A stretch of DNA of 64,000 nt from Bacillota bacterium. GTDB taxonomy: Bacteria; Bacillota; Clostridia; Peptostreptococcales; Anaerovoracaceae. Made by a program: the position numbers and the translations under genes. This document shows positions 1-10,044 of this stretch, piece after piece. The notes under the pieces were generated by a model. The model was not told the DNA's origin, searched no databases, and saw only the letters and a list, made by a program, of their open reading frames with translations. The stretch is taken from the NCBI GenBank assembly GCA_030526355.1, contig JAUNDC010000004.1, positions 1 to 64,000 of the forward strand. Direction: 5' to 3'. The stretch's first letter is position 1; every line of letters begins with the position of its first letter.

Positions 1-1472
1 TGCATGTAGTGGATGATATTCATGATATTTACATAAAGACCGCACAGCCAGTCTCTGTAGATATTGAATCTTCTCATAGCATCATCATAATCAATCGGTC
101 CATCTCCCTGTACAGGTTCCATCTGCGGCCCCAGGTGCATTCCTGTTCTTTCGTCCACGCCTCCGTTAAGTGCCAGGCACAAAATTTTTGCGAGGTTGTA
201 TCTAGCTCCGAAGAACTGCATCTGCTCTCCCATTTCAATAGCAGAAACGCAACATGCAATGGAATAATCCTCTCCGTATGAAGGTCTCATGATATCATCA
301 TTTTCATACTGAATAGAATCTGTATCTATTGAAACCTGTGCACAGAACCTTTTGAACGGCTCAGGCAGTTTCTCTGACCACAGCACTGTCATATTCGGCT
401 CTGGTGAAGGCCCGAGATTGTAAAGCGTATTAAGCATTCTGTATGAATTCTTTGTAACCTTGGTTCTGCCATCATCTGCCATTCCGCCAATGCCCTCGGT
501 AATCCACATCGGATCTCCGCCGAACAGCTCGTTATACTCAGGAGTTCTGAGATGGCGTGCAAGTCTGAGCTTCAGTACAAAGTCATCTACCATTTCCTGA
601 ATTTCTTCTTCTGTGTATGTTCCTCTCTCCAGGTCTCTTTCTGCATAAACATCAATGAAAGTGGACGTTCTGCCTATGGACATGGCTGCACCGTTCTCCT
701 CCTTGATAGCTCCCAGATATGCGAAATACAGCCACTGGATAGCTTCTTTTGTATCCTTTGCAGGCTCAGAAATGTCATATCCATACATCGCAGCCATCTT
801 CTTCAGCTCACCAAGCTCTACGATCTGCTTGTGGATTTCTTCTGTGAGTCTGATATTTTCTTCATCCATCGGCTGATTCGCAAAGAATTCTCTATCCTTT
901 TTCTTTTCTTCTATAAGGTGGTCTATTCCATAAAGGGCAGCTCTTCTGTAGTCTCCGATAATTCTGCCTCTGCCGTATGCGTCAGGCAAGCCTGTAATGA
1001 AGCCCGCATGTCTCACCTGCTTCATTTCCTCCGAATATACACTGAACACTCCGTCATTATGTGTAGTTACATATTTAAAAACTTCTTCAACATCGTCTGC
1101 AATCTTCTCGCCATATGCTTCAGCCGACTGTCTTGCCATCCTGATTCCGCCAAACGGACATATACCTCTTTTGAGAGGCTCGTCTGTCTGCAGCCCTACA
1201 ATGATGTCTCTGTCCTTGTCAACATATCCCGGTTCAAATGCTGTTGCAGTCATGATTCTGCTGGCATCAACCTTTAACACTCCGCCCTTTTCACGTTCCT
1301 GTCTGATAAGCTCCTGAACCTTGTCGGAAACTATTCTGGTTCTTTCCGTCGGGCCTGACAGGAAGCTTTCATCGCCTTCATACGGTTTGTAATTCAGCAA
1401 GATGAAATTATCCACCTGGATATCTTCACACCACCAGCCTGTTTTGAATCCTTCCCACTGCTCTTTAAACAT
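1..1472 (-). CDS. pflB: Pyruvate formate-lyase, 3' end outside the window
   Basis: Formate C-acetyltransferase converts pyruvate and CoA to acetyl-CoA and formate in the cytoplasm using a glycyl radical. About 490 codons are visible out of a usual 740-760; the glycyl-radical C-terminus lies beyond base 1. The frame read here contains the family signature [20 protein letters not shown]. Its adjacent catalytic cysteines are residues 407-408 (bases 249-254), matching the Cys-Cys pair of known PFLs. The start ATG at 1470-1472 follows a strong TAAGGAGGT site. A consensus promoter and an overlapping palindrome lie just upstream. Whether pflA follows cannot be seen. Confidence 0.96.
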   Translation of the reverse strand, partial: MFKEQWEGFKTGWWCEDIQVDNFILLNYKPYEGDESFLSGPTERTRIVSDKVQELIRQEREKGGVLKVDASRIMTATAFEPGYVDKDRDIIVGLQTDEPLKRGICPFGGIRMARQSAEAYGEKIADDVEEVFKYVTTHNDGVFSVYSEEMKQVRHAGFITGLPDAYGRGRIIGDYRRAALYGIDHLIEEKKKDREFFANQPMDEENIRLTEEIHKQIVELGELKKMAAMYGYDISEPAKDTKEAIQWLYFAYLGAIKEENGAAMSIGRTSTFIDVYAERDLERGTYTEEEIQEMVDDFVLKLRLARHLRTPEYNELFGGDPMWITEGIGGMADDGRTKVTKNSYRMLNTLYNLGPSPEPNMTVLWSEKLPEPFKRFCAQVSIDTDSIQYENDDIMRPSYGEDYSIACCVSAIEMGEQMQFFGARYNLAKILCLALNGGVDERTGMHLGPQMEPVQGDGPIDYDDAMRRFNIYRDWLCGLYVNIMNIIHYM

Positions 1473-1531
1473 GTAACTTTACCTCCTTATATTATTTATT
1501 AATTCTTTATATCTGCTGTGTTTTGTGCACC

Positions 1532-1558
1532 GTATTATGCATCCTGTATGCATAATAC
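1532..1558. promoter_or_regulatory. Palindromic operator overlapping the pflB -10 box
   Basis: An 11-bp perfect inverted repeat (GTATTATGCAT and its complement) with a 5-bp CCTGT spacer covers the -10 hexamer and probable start point. The position is typical of a repressor site. No regulator can be assigned from this window; the arms do not match the operators near the two GntR genes. Confidence 0.65.
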
Positions 1559-1580
1559 AATCAAGTACAATCTTTGTCAA
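1552..1580 (-). promoter_or_regulatory. Sigma-A promoter of pflB
   Basis: On the minus strand TTGACA (1575-1580) is followed after exactly 17 bp by TATTAT (1552-1557), about 80 bp before the pflB start. This is a near-perfect housekeeping promoter. Its -10 box lies inside a palindrome, so repression by an operator-binding protein is likely. Confidence 0.85.
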
Positions 1581-1728
1581 CACCTCTGAAATGTATTTTT
1601 TTCTGTACGAAAATGTACTGTTTTCAATACTTTCAGCGTTTTCTGCATTACTCAAAAAAGCAAACAAAGCACCTATCTCCAAATTCTGCTATCAGGAAAA
1701 AGATGCTTTATTTAATGTTAATTCGTAT

Positions 1729-3957
1729 TTATTTGCGGTATATAACCCGGACATCTTCATTTTTCAATGATTTCTGTATATACTTATTTTTTGCACTATT
1801 TTGGAAAATCAGATATTTATCCCCCGAATGCCACCGCAAAATCGTATATTTTTCTCCCTTTCGATCCTCCATCGTCTGTGAAGTAACCGGATGCTCCGTA
1901 ATCATAAGAGGTATGTTTCCCGAAAAAAACTTCTCCGCTTCATGGGAAAACCCTTTGACTTCAACTCCCATTTCTTCCAGTAGCAGCTGGCTCTGGCGAT
2001 TATATACATTCAGACCATAATCACCGTACACCTTTACACCGGCCTGCTGGAACTGTTTTATCCATCCTGAGTTTCCCAGCATTATGCCGGACTTGCTTAC
2101 CCTTGACACAATGTCCTCAAAATTCTCTTCGATATACCTGTCAAGTGCACCTTTGCTGACATTCAACACGTATGGAATGATGTTAATTCCAAGTTCTGCA
2201 AGACGGCTGAACTTCCTGCAGCCGCCACCTTCCCTCATATAAAGTTCCAGCGGCACACACACCGCTTCATAGCGATGCATTGCCTCTGCAGCATCAAGCC
2301 TCTCAAGGGTTTCCTCGCTGTAAACATACAGCAACGGTTTATCTGATAAGCGCATACTCTCAATAGTATCTCTGCCAAGGCCTTCCGCATAACATATATG
2401 CTTCAGTTCTCTTTCATTCAGCGCCGCCCTGTTTGTATGCGATTTTAATTCCAGCAGCTTTTGTATAGCTTCACGGCGCATGTTGTTTATAACCGAAACA
2501 GGAAGTGCAGCCTCAGCATCAACCTTTACATCTGTGCAGACAGCTTCATATGGCGTATCGCCAAGCTTTTCAAGCTGAGTCTTCGTCCTTTCAGGATCTA
2601 TGGAGCGGTTCACTGCTTTTTCCACTGGTTTACTGCCGGTGACGTGCACTTTATATTCGCTTCCAGGTTCAGAGACAGCAAGCTGCGGCTCGCACCCTAT
2701 CTCTGCTTCAAAAGTCATGTGTAATGGTATCCTGACTTTTTCTTTTCCTGACCAGGAGCTTTCTGCCGCCTTCAGCAGCTCCTTGTCCGTCACCTTATAC
2801 ACCTTGTCTCCCTGTTTCACGTTCCCTTTTATATCTCCGATTCTCACATATCCGTCAGGAAGTAATTTTACATATGAAAGTACATTCCCTGTCAGAGATT
2901 TACTGTGTATTTCCACTCCATCGCCTATTGACAATTCATTATGCAGCTCCACATCAACCAATGTACTGCCTTTTTTCACACGTTTCACTTTACCTGCATA
3001 TATTCCCAGATTCTTAGGGCTGCTTCCTGAAAGCAGCTTATTCTGCGGATTACCATGCAGATACCCGTCCGTAAAGCCACCGCGGTTAAATATCTGCTGA
3101 AGCTTGTAAATATCGTCAGCGTCCACCTTTACATATCCATTATCTCTGTACATATCAAGATATTTCCTGTATACAGCAGTAACGATTGCCACATAATGAG
3201 GTGACTTGAGGCGGCCTTCAATCTTGAGAGAATCAACTCCGGCTTCGCACATACCGGGAATATCCTGAAGCGCGCATATATCCTTTGGGCTCAGAAGATA
3301 TCTCTGTCTGCCTTCATCATCCTTATATAGCAGCCTGCATGGCTGTGCGCACAGGCCCCTGTTACCGCTTCTGCCGTTTACCCCACCAAGCATTCTGCTC
3401 ATCTGACATTGACCGGAGTAGCATATGCAAAGCGCACCATGGACAAACACCTCAACCTCACACGGATTATCACCATCATGGAATTCTGATGTCAGAGCTT
3501 CGATTTCACCCAAGGTCAGCTCTCTTGCCGGCACTACTCTGCTGAAGCCCATCTGTTTGACAAGTTCCGCTGCATGTCCATTATATATTGTCCCCTGAGT
3601 GGAAAGATGCATTGTCATGCCCGGAAGGTATTTTCGGATAAGGCGTGCAAGCCCCATATCCTGTAGGATTACCGCATCCGCTCCTGATTTGTAGATAAAA
3701 TTAACGTATGAAAAAGCTTTTTCAAGCTCACTATCTTTAATGAGGGTGTTCAGAGTAATATATACTTTAACATTTCTTTCATGTGCGTATCTGATTGCTG
3801 CACGCATATCGTCGTGCGTGAAGTTTTCCGCTTTAATACGCGCATTAAAAAGTGGTCCGCCCATGTACACTGCGTCCGCTCCGTTCTGCACCGCCGCCTC
3901 CAGCTGCTGCCGTCCTCCGACCGGTGCAAGAAGTTCAGGTATATGTCTCTGGCTCAT
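1729..3957 (-). CDS. Peptidase U32 family protein (RlhA-like, DUF3656 C-terminus)
   Basis: 742-residue U32 family protein. The N-terminal half is a TIM-barrel-like U32 domain, starting PELLAPVGG and carrying the EVFVHGALCICYSGQC segment near residue 170-185 and conserved cysteines in GNRGLCAQPCR. The long C-terminal part fits the DUF3656/collagenase-like extension. E. coli RlhA of this family hydroxylates 23S rRNA C2501, whereas other members are annotated as peptidases, so the reaction here is inferred only from family. The start follows AAAGGTGATATAGCA. It is divergent from the AI-2E permease gene and sits upstream of the pflB promoter. Confidence 0.88.
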   Translation of the reverse strand: MSQRHIPELLAPVGGRQQLEAAVQNGADAVYMGGPLFNARIKAENFTHDDMRAAIRYAHERNVKVYITLNTLIKDSELEKAFSYVNFIYKSGADAVILQDMGLARLIRKYLPGMTMHLSTQGTIYNGHAAELVKQMGFSRVVPARELTLGEIEALTSEFHDGDNPCEVEVFVHGALCICYSGQCQMSRMLGGVNGRSGNRGLCAQPCRLLYKDDEGRQRYLLSPKDICALQDIPGMCEAGVDSLKIEGRLKSPHYVAIVTAVYRKYLDMYRDNGYVKVDADDIYKLQQIFNRGGFTDGYLHGNPQNKLLSGSSPKNLGIYAGKVKRVKKGSTLVDVELHNELSIGDGVEIHSKSLTGNVLSYVKLLPDGYVRIGDIKGNVKQGDKVYKVTDKELLKAAESSWSGKEKVRIPLHMTFEAEIGCEPQLAVSEPGSEYKVHVTGSKPVEKAVNRSIDPERTKTQLEKLGDTPYEAVCTDVKVDAEAALPVSVINNMRREAIQKLLELKSHTNRAALNERELKHICYAEGLGRDTIESMRLSDKPLLYVYSEETLERLDAAEAMHRYEAVCVPLELYMREGGGCRKFSRLAELGINIIPYVLNVSKGALDRYIEENFEDIVSRVSKSGIMLGNSGWIKQFQQAGVKVYGDYGLNVYNRQSQLLLEEMGVEVKGFSHEAEKFFSGNIPLMITEHPVTSQTMEDRKGEKYTILRWHSGDKYLIFQNSAKNKYIQKSLKNEDVRVIYRK

Positions 3958-3976
3958 TGCTATATCACCTTTCTGT

Positions 3977-4005
3977 TTGCTTACTTACCTACCATAGTAT
4001 ATAAT
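3977..4005 (+). promoter_or_regulatory. Sigma-A promoter of the AI-2E family permease
   Basis: TTGCTT (3977-3982), a 17-bp spacer and TATAAT (4000-4005) precede the plus-strand start at 4029 and its GGAGG site. Confidence 0.75.
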
Positions 4006-4028
4006 AAAAAGGTATTGGAGGAAATAGT

Positions 4029-5231
4029 ATGGATAAATTTAAAGAAATGTTGAAGGATAATGCGTTCATGAAGGGAAGCTTCTTCATTATATTCAACGCA
4101 GTCCTTTTGTATATAATATATTTCATTATCAGAAACATCGGCCCGATTGCTTCATGGGCAGTCGGCTGCCTCGGTATACTTGTTGATGCCTTCTGGCCGC
4201 TTATTCTGGGGCTTATTCTGGCATACCTGCTCAATCCTCTTTCGGAGCTCATAGATACGAAAATCGTATGCAGACTTGTCAGACTTCCAGATAATCCTGT
4301 AAAGGCAGAAAAACGTAAAAACCTGGCACATTTTATAAGCGTAATCCTGACTTATATCCTGGTCATTGCCGCTGTACTGATGATAATCTACGGTTTTGCT
4401 GTAATGATAATCGGCAAAGTCGTGTTCCAGGATCTTTCTACATTAATTCAGGATCTGCTCTCCGGAATCATCCAATATGAAGATACCTTCAGAAGCTGGA
4501 TATCGAATATTACTGCCAATGTGCCTGACGGTGTTCTATCTGATAAGCTGGGTGAGATTGCCAATGTAATAATGAAGTGGATATCCGAAAATATCAATGC
4601 GTCCTCAGTAATAACATTCTTCAGCAATATCGGTGGCAGTGTAATCAACGTACTTATCGGCATCATAATAAGCATCTACCTGATGAAGGATAAACAGTTT
4701 TTCCTTGGTCTCTGGAGAAAGTTCCTCCACCTTGTCATGCCACAGAAGGGAAATGCTATCCTGACCGAAACTCTCCGCGAGATCAACGGTGTACTGTCAA
4801 AGTTTATAAGAGGTGCGTTGTTGGACGCTCTCATAGTTGCTATATTATCTTCAATTGGACTTTCTATACTGGGGCTTGAAGCTTCGGTATTTATCGGAGT
4901 TTTTGCAGGAATATGCAATGTTATCCCTTATTTTGGTCCTGTCATGGGGATGATTCCTGCTTTTCTCATGGGACTGTGTACAGAAGGTCTGCTGCAGGGT
5001 GTAATAGCAGCGGCGATACTGGTGGCTGTACAGCAGATAGACTCCAACATAATTTACCCAAAGATTGTCGGCAGCTCAACAGGTCTCCATCCACTGATGG
5101 TGCTGCTTGCTGTCAGCGTCTTCGGTTATTTCGGTGGCATTCTTGGTATGCTGCTGGCAGTTCCTCTAGCAGGAATCATCCAGGTATTCGTAGTGAAATG
5201 GGCTGAAAATAAAGAAAGAAAAATCTTATGA
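4029..5231 (+). CDS. AI-2E family transporter (PerM/YdiK-like)
   Basis: 400-residue integral membrane protein of the AI-2E exporter family (PF01594), close to the usual 340-400 length. Hydrophobic segments occur near residues 17-35, 40-70, 100-135, and in a dense block from about 200 to 390 that carries the family's GLxLLGLxA / IPYFGPxMGxIPA type sequence ([19 protein letters not shown]). The family name comes from E. coli TqsA; substrates of most members are unknown, and Na+/H+ antiport has been reported for some. The start follows GGAGGAAATAGT. The 3' end overlaps the convergent dnaJ-like gene by 6 bp. Confidence 0.9.
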   Translation: MDKFKEMLKDNAFMKGSFFIIFNAVLLYIIYFIIRNIGPIASWAVGCLGILVDAFWPLILGLILAYLLNPLSELIDTKIVCRLVRLPDNPVKAEKRKNLAHFISVILTYILVIAAVLMIIYGFAVMIIGKVVFQDLSTLIQDLLSGIIQYEDTFRSWISNITANVPDGVLSDKLGEIANVIMKWISENINASSVITFFSNIGGSVINVLIGIIISIYLMKDKQFFLGLWRKFLHLVMPQKGNAILTETLREINGVLSKFIRGALLDALIVAILSSIGLSILGLEASVFIGVFAGICNVIPYFGPVMGMIPAFLMGLCTEGLLQGVIAAAILVAVQQIDSNIIYPKIVGSSTGLHPLMVLLAVSVFGYFGGILGMLLAVPLAGIIQVFVVKWAENKERKIL

Positions 5232-6176
5232 AGCTCTTTTTAATCGTTCCAGCTCTGCAAGCTCTCTGATTTTGTTTCTTTCCTGCGGTGTCGGATTATT
5301 CGGCACCGCAATCTGTACTGTCACATACTCGTCACCCCGAACTGACGGGTTCTTCATGGATTGTATGCCTTTGTTCTTTATCCTTATCCTGCTTCCGGAC
5401 TGGGTGCCTGCGGGTATTCTGCATTTTACCTTTCCATAAAGTGTACTGAATATGGCATCGCCGCCCAGCACGGCTGTGGTATACGGTATTTCCTCAGTCG
5501 TGTAAACGTCCATACCTTTTCTCTCATATCCCTGCTTTGGCGTTATGTGGACTTTGATATACATATCTCCTGAAGGCATTCCGCTGCTTCCCGGATGGCC
5601 GTTGCCTCTGAGACGCACACACTGTCCTTCATCGATTCCCGCCGGAATTTTCACTTCGAGAGGTTTCTTCTGGTTTCCTTCGAAATATATTTTCTTCGTG
5701 CATCCGAAGGCCGCTTCATCGAAGGATATGGTTATCTCAGTCTCTATGTCGGCACCCTTGTTTCCGCCGGCATGTGTACCTTTTCCAAAGCCGCCGAAAA
5801 AGTCACCGAAAATATTCCCCAGATCGTCGCTGCTGAAATGGTATTCTCTGTACTGACCGCCGTTTCCTGTACTACCAAAATCGTACCAGCCCCTGCCGTA
5901 TCCCTGCTTAGTTCCTTGAGAGCCGTAAGCACCCTGTCGTGCCATAGTTTCATCAAAGGCTTTATGGCCGAATCGGTCATAAAGCTTTCTTTTTTCAGGA
6001 TCCTTCAGGATGTCATAGGCTTCGGACAGTTCTTTGAACTTCTCTTCGGCACGTTTATCGCCGGGATTGGCATCCGGGTGATACTTCTTGGCCAGCTTGC
6101 GGTATGCTGATTTTATTTCTTTATCTGTGGCGTTCTTTTTTATTCCCAGAACGTCATAGCAATCTCGTTTTGTCAT
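5226..6176 (-). CDS. DnaJ-family co-chaperone of CbpA type
   Basis: 316 residues. The N-terminal J domain (1-70) has the HPD motif in [11 protein letters not shown] Gly/Phe-rich linker (about 75-125) is followed directly by the peptide-binding C-terminal domains (about 130-300). The four CxxCxGxG zinc-finger repeats of canonical DnaJ are missing, so this is a type II (CbpA-like) J protein stimulating DnaK ATPase. It is the second gene of an hsp20-dnaJ unit behind a CIRCE operator, which implies HrcA control. The start follows AGGGGGTGAGAAA. Confidence 0.9.
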   Translation of the reverse strand: MTKRDCYDVLGIKKNATDKEIKSAYRKLAKKYHPDANPGDKRAEEKFKELSEAYDILKDPEKRKLYDRFGHKAFDETMARQGAYGSQGTKQGYGRGWYDFGSTGNGGQYREYHFSSDDLGNIFGDFFGGFGKGTHAGGNKGADIETEITISFDEAAFGCTKKIYFEGNQKKPLEVKIPAGIDEGQCVRLRGNGHPGSSGMPSGDMYIKVHITPKQGYERKGMDVYTTEEIPYTTAVLGGDAIFSTLYGKVKCRIPAGTQSGSRIRIKNKGIQSMKNPSVRGDEYVTVQIAVPNNPTPQERNKIRELAELERLKRAS

Positions 6177-6266
6177 TTTCTCACCCCCTGAAAAGGAAAA
6201 TGGGGACGTCTGTTCCCCAGCGCATCCCCGTCATTTCCTTAATACTTTATTCTCTCTTTTTTCCTT

Positions 6267-6710
6267 TTACCCTTCGATTGCAATGTATCTGTTCTCTTCT
6301 ACTTCAGGTTTCGCTTCCTTCTTAGGTACGAATACCTTCAGGATGCCGTCTTCGAATTTAGCTTTGATGTCTGTCTGATCAACTACGTCTCCTACATAGA
6401 AGCTTCTGCTGCAGCTGCCGTAGAATCTTTCTCTTCTGATGTATTTACCATTGTCATCCTTCTCGTCACTTTCTGCGTTTCTCGAAGCGCTGATTGTGAG
6501 GTTGCCGTCCTTGAGTTCTGCTTTCACATCTTCTTTCTTGTATCCAGGAAGGTCGATGTGGAGTTCATAGCCTTCGTCGTTTTCCTTGACGTCAGTACGC
6601 ATTACTGATGTTGCCGGGCTTGTACATTTCACTGCTCTTCTCTCTGGTCTTGTGAAATCTCCAAAGAATTCATCGAATAAGTTTTCTCCTAAAAAGTTTG
6701 TCATTAACAT
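6267..6710 (-). CDS. Small heat-shock protein, Hsp20/alpha-crystallin family
   Basis: ATP-independent holdase of about 147 residues. The alpha-crystallin domain (about 40-135) shows the typical DLPGYKKEDVKAELKDGNLTI strand block and a C-terminal GILKVFVPKKE segment. The chosen start is ATG-TTA-ATG at 6710, because GGAGGT sits 7 nt before it. A longer frame begins at 6725 but that ATG is part of the ribosome-binding site itself. It is the first gene of the CIRCE-controlled unit with the J protein. Confidence 0.93.
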   Translation of the reverse strand: MLMTNFLGENLFDEFFGDFTRPERRAVKCTSPATSVMRTDVKENDEGYELHIDLPGYKKEDVKAELKDGNLTISASRNAESDEKDDNGKYIRRERFYGSCSRSFYVGDVVDQTDIKAKFEDGILKVFVPKKEAKPEVEENRYIAIEG

Positions 6711-6783
6711 ATCATTTACCTCCATTCCCTATAGCCGGCTGTCTGCCGGTGTTACTTCCTGTTGTTTTCCTTTTGATGAGTTT

Positions 6784-6812
6784 ATTATAGCGTTTTTGTT
6801 AGCACTCGTCAA
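6784..6812 (-). promoter_or_regulatory. Heat-shock operon sigma-A promoter
   Basis: TTGACG (6807-6812), a 17-bp spacer and TATAAT (6784-6789) on the minus strand. The -35 box falls in the CIRCE spacer, so HrcA binding would block polymerase. Confidence 0.85.
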
Positions 6813-6825
6813 TAGTGAGTGCTAA
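6799..6825. promoter_or_regulatory. CIRCE element (HrcA operator)
   Basis: A perfect CIRCE element: TTAGCACTC, 9-bp spacer, GAGTGCTAA. HrcA represses groE and dnaK operons from this element in Bacillota. Here it controls hsp20 and the CbpA-type dnaJ gene. Confidence 0.97.
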
Positions 6826-6904
6826 CATTTTTGAAAATTTTTTACTCTATTTCGGATTTTCATCAGCAAAATGTGTACTTATTAATCTGAAATATATCAA
6901 GAAC

Positions 6905-6949
6905 AACAAAAGCCTCCAAACAAGGACTTGAAAAATCTCATTTGGAGGC
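6905..6949 (-). terminator. Terminator of the malic enzyme gene
   Basis: The 9-bp stem GCCTCCAAA/TTTGGAGGC (arms 6941-6949 and 6912-6920) with a 20-nt loop is followed on the minus strand by TTTTGTTGTT. Confidence 0.8.
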
Positions 6950-6982
6950 TCCATTCACTACCTGTATTTATCTGTTAAAGTT

Positions 6983-8137
6983 CTATCGTTTCCACGCTTT
7001 GGCAACTGCCTCTGCCACGATGTCAGCAGCTCCCGGGTAAAATGCACTCGGTATGATATAGTCGGCATTAAGTTCATCTTCCTTGATGATTCCAGCCAGC
7101 GCAAATGCTGCTGCAGTTTTCATTTCTTCAGTTATTCGCTTTGCCCTTGCTGCCAATGCTCCTTTGAACAGCCCCGGGAATATAAGCACATTATTTATCT
7201 GATTCGGATAATCTGATCTGCCTGTTCCCACTACTGCAGCTCCGGCCTCTTTAGCCAGATCCGGGAGAATTTCAGGTTCAGGATTTGCCATGGCGAAGAT
7301 CATAGGATCCTTGTTCATGGATCTCACCATATCCTGTGTCAACACTTTAGCCGCTGATACTCCGATAAACAGATCGCGTCCCTTTACAGCATCCGCCAGA
7401 GTTCCGGTGATATTATCCTTATTTGTCACCGCCGCAAGTCTCCTCTTGGCTTCATTGAGATCGCTGCGGTCGCGTGTAAGTATACCCTTGCTGTCACATG
7501 CAACTATATCTTTAATACCCAGGTTCATAAGCATTTTAGCTATCGCTGTTCCCGCTGCTCCTGCACCGTTGATTACTGCTTTGATGGAACCGAATTCTCT
7601 GCCCGTCAGCTTAGCTGCATTAATTACTGCCGCTGACACGACAACCGCCGTACCATGCTGATCATCGTGAAAAACAGGAATATCCACCTGTGCCTGAAGT
7701 TTTTCCTCTATTTCGAAGCATCTTGGAGCCGAAATATCCTCAAGGTTGATTCCTCCAAGAGTCGGAGCTATGTTTTTGACAATATTTACAATTTCATCAA
7801 CATCCTGAGTCTCCAGACATATCGGAAATGCATCTATGCCAGCAAACTCCTTAAAAAGCAGGGATTTACCGTCCATAACCGGTATCGACGCAAGTCCGCC
7901 GATGTTTCCAAGCCCCAGAACTGCGGATCCATCCGAAACCACAGCAACTATATTGGATTTATTGGTATACTTATATACATCCTCCGGATTTTCGTGTATT
8001 TTTCTGCAAGGTTCTGCAACTCCAGGTGTATATGCAGTTGACAGATCATCCTTTGTTTCGACCTTAACCTTGCTTGCCACAGCCATTTTACCTTTATTTT
8101 CCTCGTGCATTTTGAGGGATGCTTTGTAATAGTCCAT
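6983..8137 (-). CDS. NAD(P)-dependent malic enzyme, short form
   Basis: 384-residue malic enzyme, which oxidatively decarboxylates malate to pyruvate. The length matches the short prokaryotic form without the phosphotransacetylase-like tail of MaeB. The N-terminal malic domain includes the AYTPGVAEPC motif and the VSDGSAVLGLGNIGG stretch. The metal-binding acidic site is VFHDDQHGTAVV. The NAD-binding GAGAAG motif follows near residue 195. Cofactor preference cannot be read from sequence alone. It is a single-gene unit between two terminators, with a GAGG ribosome site before the ATG. Confidence 0.94.
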   Translation of the reverse strand: MDYYKASLKMHEENKGKMAVASKVKVETKDDLSTAYTPGVAEPCRKIHENPEDVYKYTNKSNIVAVVSDGSAVLGLGNIGGLASIPVMDGKSLLFKEFAGIDAFPICLETQDVDEIVNIVKNIAPTLGGINLEDISAPRCFEIEEKLQAQVDIPVFHDDQHGTAVVVSAAVINAAKLTGREFGSIKAVINGAGAAGTAIAKMLMNLGIKDIVACDSKGILTRDRSDLNEAKRRLAAVTNKDNITGTLADAVKGRDLFIGVSAAKVLTQDMVRSMNKDPMIFAMANPEPEILPDLAKEAGAAVVGTGRSDYPNQINNVLIFPGLFKGALAARAKRITEEMKTAAAFALAGIIKEDELNADYIIPSAFYPGAADIVAEAVAKAWKR

Positions 8138-8162
8138 TAATTTTACCTCGTATTATTTATTC

Positions 8163-8186
8163 TCAAAACCGCCCTTTCGGGCGGTC
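8163..8186 (-). terminator. Terminator of glnS
   Basis: GC-rich stem ACCGCCC/GGGCGGT with a 4-nt loop, followed on the minus strand by TTTTG. Confidence 0.85.
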
Positions 8187-8206
8187 TGTATCAGTTTTAT
8201 TTCAGA

Positions 8207-9892
8207 TTATTTTTTCCATGAGCTCTTAAGTCCGATAATTTTATTGAATACTTTTTCTTCATCCGGTCTGCCTTCATTCAGCTTAGAATCTGCTACATAA
8301 TAACCTTTTCTGAAAAACTGGAATCTTTCTCCCGGCTGCGCTTCTGCAACTGATGGTTCTGCATATCCAACAGTTTCCACCAGAGAATCAGGATTCATAA
8401 TTTTTTCTCCATTTTCCTGATCAAGCATCAGATAGTCATAATTTCTTATCCTTATTTTAACTGCTGTTGCAGCGTCCACCCAATGTATCGTGCCTTTTAC
8501 CTTGCGTCCTTCAAAGCCGCTTCCACTCTTTGTCTCCGGATCATATGTGCACAGGAGCTCCTTGATTGTCCCGTCTTCATTCTTAACAACCTCGTTGCAG
8601 GTGATGAAATATGCGCCCTTGAATCTTACCTCATTCCCCGGGAACAGCCTGAAGTACTTCTTTACAGGAACCTCCATAAAGTCATCGCCGTCAACATAAA
8701 GCTCTCTGCTGAACGGAACCATTCTGTTTCCCATCTCAGGCACTTCTCTATTGTTCTCTATTTCCATATCCTCGTGTTTATCCTGCGGATAATTTGTTAT
8801 CACTACCTTCACAGGGTTTTCCACGACATTTCTGTTCTGAACCTTAAGCTTGAGATCTTCTCTCACGCAATGCTCCAGCAGGCTCGATTCAACAGTGCTG
8901 TTAGCCTTGGCCACACCTATTCTTTCACAGAAATCTCTTACTGCCTCCGGAGTATAGCCTCTTCTTCTTATTCCTGCGATAGTCGGCATTCTAGGATCAT
9001 CCCAGCCTTCTACAGTTCCGTCATCAACCATTGCCTTGAGATATCTTTTGCTCATAACAGTATTAGTCAGGTTCAGTCTGGCAAATTCTATCTGCTGAGG
9101 AGGAGCCGGCCATTTACCTACCTCACGGAGTACCCAGTCATACAGCGGTCTGTGGTCTTCAAATTCCAATGTGCATATTGAATGAGTAATTCCTTCTATA
9201 GCATCCTCTATAGGGTGTGCGAAGTCATACATCGGATAAATACACCATTTGTCACCTGTATTGTGATGCTCAGCATGGGCGATTCTGTAAATAACAGGAT
9301 CTCTCATATTGATATTAGGCGATGCCATATCTATTTTAGCCCTCAGAACCTTTTCACCGTCTGCATATCTTCCTTCTCTCATTTCTTCAAACAGCTGCAG
9401 ATTCTCTTCCACAGTTCTGTTTCTGTATGGACTTTCTTTGCCTGGAGCTTTTAGCGTTCCTCTGTATTCCCGGATCTGTTCTGCATTAAGTTCACATACA
9501 TATGCTTTGCCTTTTTTGATGAGAGTAATTGCACATTCATACATTTCATCAAAATAATCCGAAGCCCAAAGTCTCTCATCCCACTGGAAGCCGAGCCATT
9601 TCACATCCTCTTCTATTGAGTTTACATACTCCATATCCTCCTTGACAGGATTCGTATCATCATATCTGAGATTGCATTTACCTCCGTATTTCTGTGCGGT
9701 TGTAAAATTCAGACATATAGATTTAGCATGTCCGATATGAAGATATCCGTTAGGCTCCGGCGGGAACCTTGTATGCACTTTATCTCCATACTTCTGGGTT
9801 TCCAGATCCTTGTCTATTATATTATGGATAAAGTTAGAAGCCGCCTCATTAACCGCTTCTTCTTTTACCACATCCTTCTTGATTTCGGTCAT
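8207..9892 (-). CDS. glnS: Glutaminyl-tRNA synthetase
   Basis: Class I aminoacyl-tRNA synthetase that charges tRNA-Gln directly. The HIGH-type motif lies in [16 protein letters not shown] (about residues 43-58), and VMSKRYL is the KMSKS-equivalent. The GlnRS rather than GluRS identity is supported by the overall GlnRS/GluRS-like anticodon-binding beta-barrels and the DDTNP block. The start at 9892 was chosen because CGGAGGAACAAT precedes it; a longer frame to 9934 has no such site. Many Clostridia make Gln-tRNA through GatCAB instead, so direct charging is worth noting. Confidence 0.93.
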   Translation of the reverse strand: MTEIKKDVVKEEAVNEAASNFIHNIIDKDLETQKYGDKVHTRFPPEPNGYLHIGHAKSICLNFTTAQKYGGKCNLRYDDTNPVKEDMEYVNSIEEDVKWLGFQWDERLWASDYFDEMYECAITLIKKGKAYVCELNAEQIREYRGTLKAPGKESPYRNRTVEENLQLFEEMREGRYADGEKVLRAKIDMASPNINMRDPVIYRIAHAEHHNTGDKWCIYPMYDFAHPIEDAIEGITHSICTLEFEDHRPLYDWVLREVGKWPAPPQQIEFARLNLTNTVMSKRYLKAMVDDGTVEGWDDPRMPTIAGIRRRGYTPEAVRDFCERIGVAKANSTVESSLLEHCVREDLKLKVQNRNVVENPVKVVITNYPQDKHEDMEIENNREVPEMGNRMVPFSRELYVDGDDFMEVPVKKYFRLFPGNEVRFKGAYFITCNEVVKNEDGTIKELLCTYDPETKSGSGFEGRKVKGTIHWVDAATAVKIRIRNYDYLMLDQENGEKIMNPDSLVETVGYAEPSVAEAQPGERFQFFRKGYYVADSKLNEGRPDEEKVFNKIIGLKSSWKK

Positions 9893-9983
9893 ATTGTTCC
9901 TCCGTAAAATAGTCTGTTTATTATAATGGCACATATGTATATATTATACTCCTTTTAGAGTATTATTTGCAATGTTTACAGAA

Positions 9984-10014
9984 CAAAAAACATGCGGATG
10001 AAAACATCCGCATG
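9984..10014 (-). terminator. Terminator of the thiolase gene
   Basis: Perfect 10-bp stem CATGCGGATG/CATCCGCATG, 4-nt loop, then TTTTTTG on the minus strand. Confidence 0.93.
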
Positions 10015-10044
10015 CTTTGAAAAATCTTTTTTTAGATATGTATC

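Noticed and set aside
552..1277. Plus-strand open frame of 241 codons
   Set aside because: It is antisense to pflB, whose frame has catalytic motifs; the product shows no recognisable family.
6201..6219. TGGGGA/TCCCCA hairpin between hsp20 and dnaJ as a terminator
   Set aside because: The stem is 6 bp, no T-tract follows on the minus strand, and the two genes otherwise form one heat-shock unit.
8483..9181. Plus-strand open frame of 232 codons
   Set aside because: Antisense to glnS, no ribosome site and no family resemblance.
9893..10044. T-box leader before glnS
   Set aside because: The leader is too short and no T-box sequence or specifier arrangement is seen; only a small hairpin near 9944-9964.
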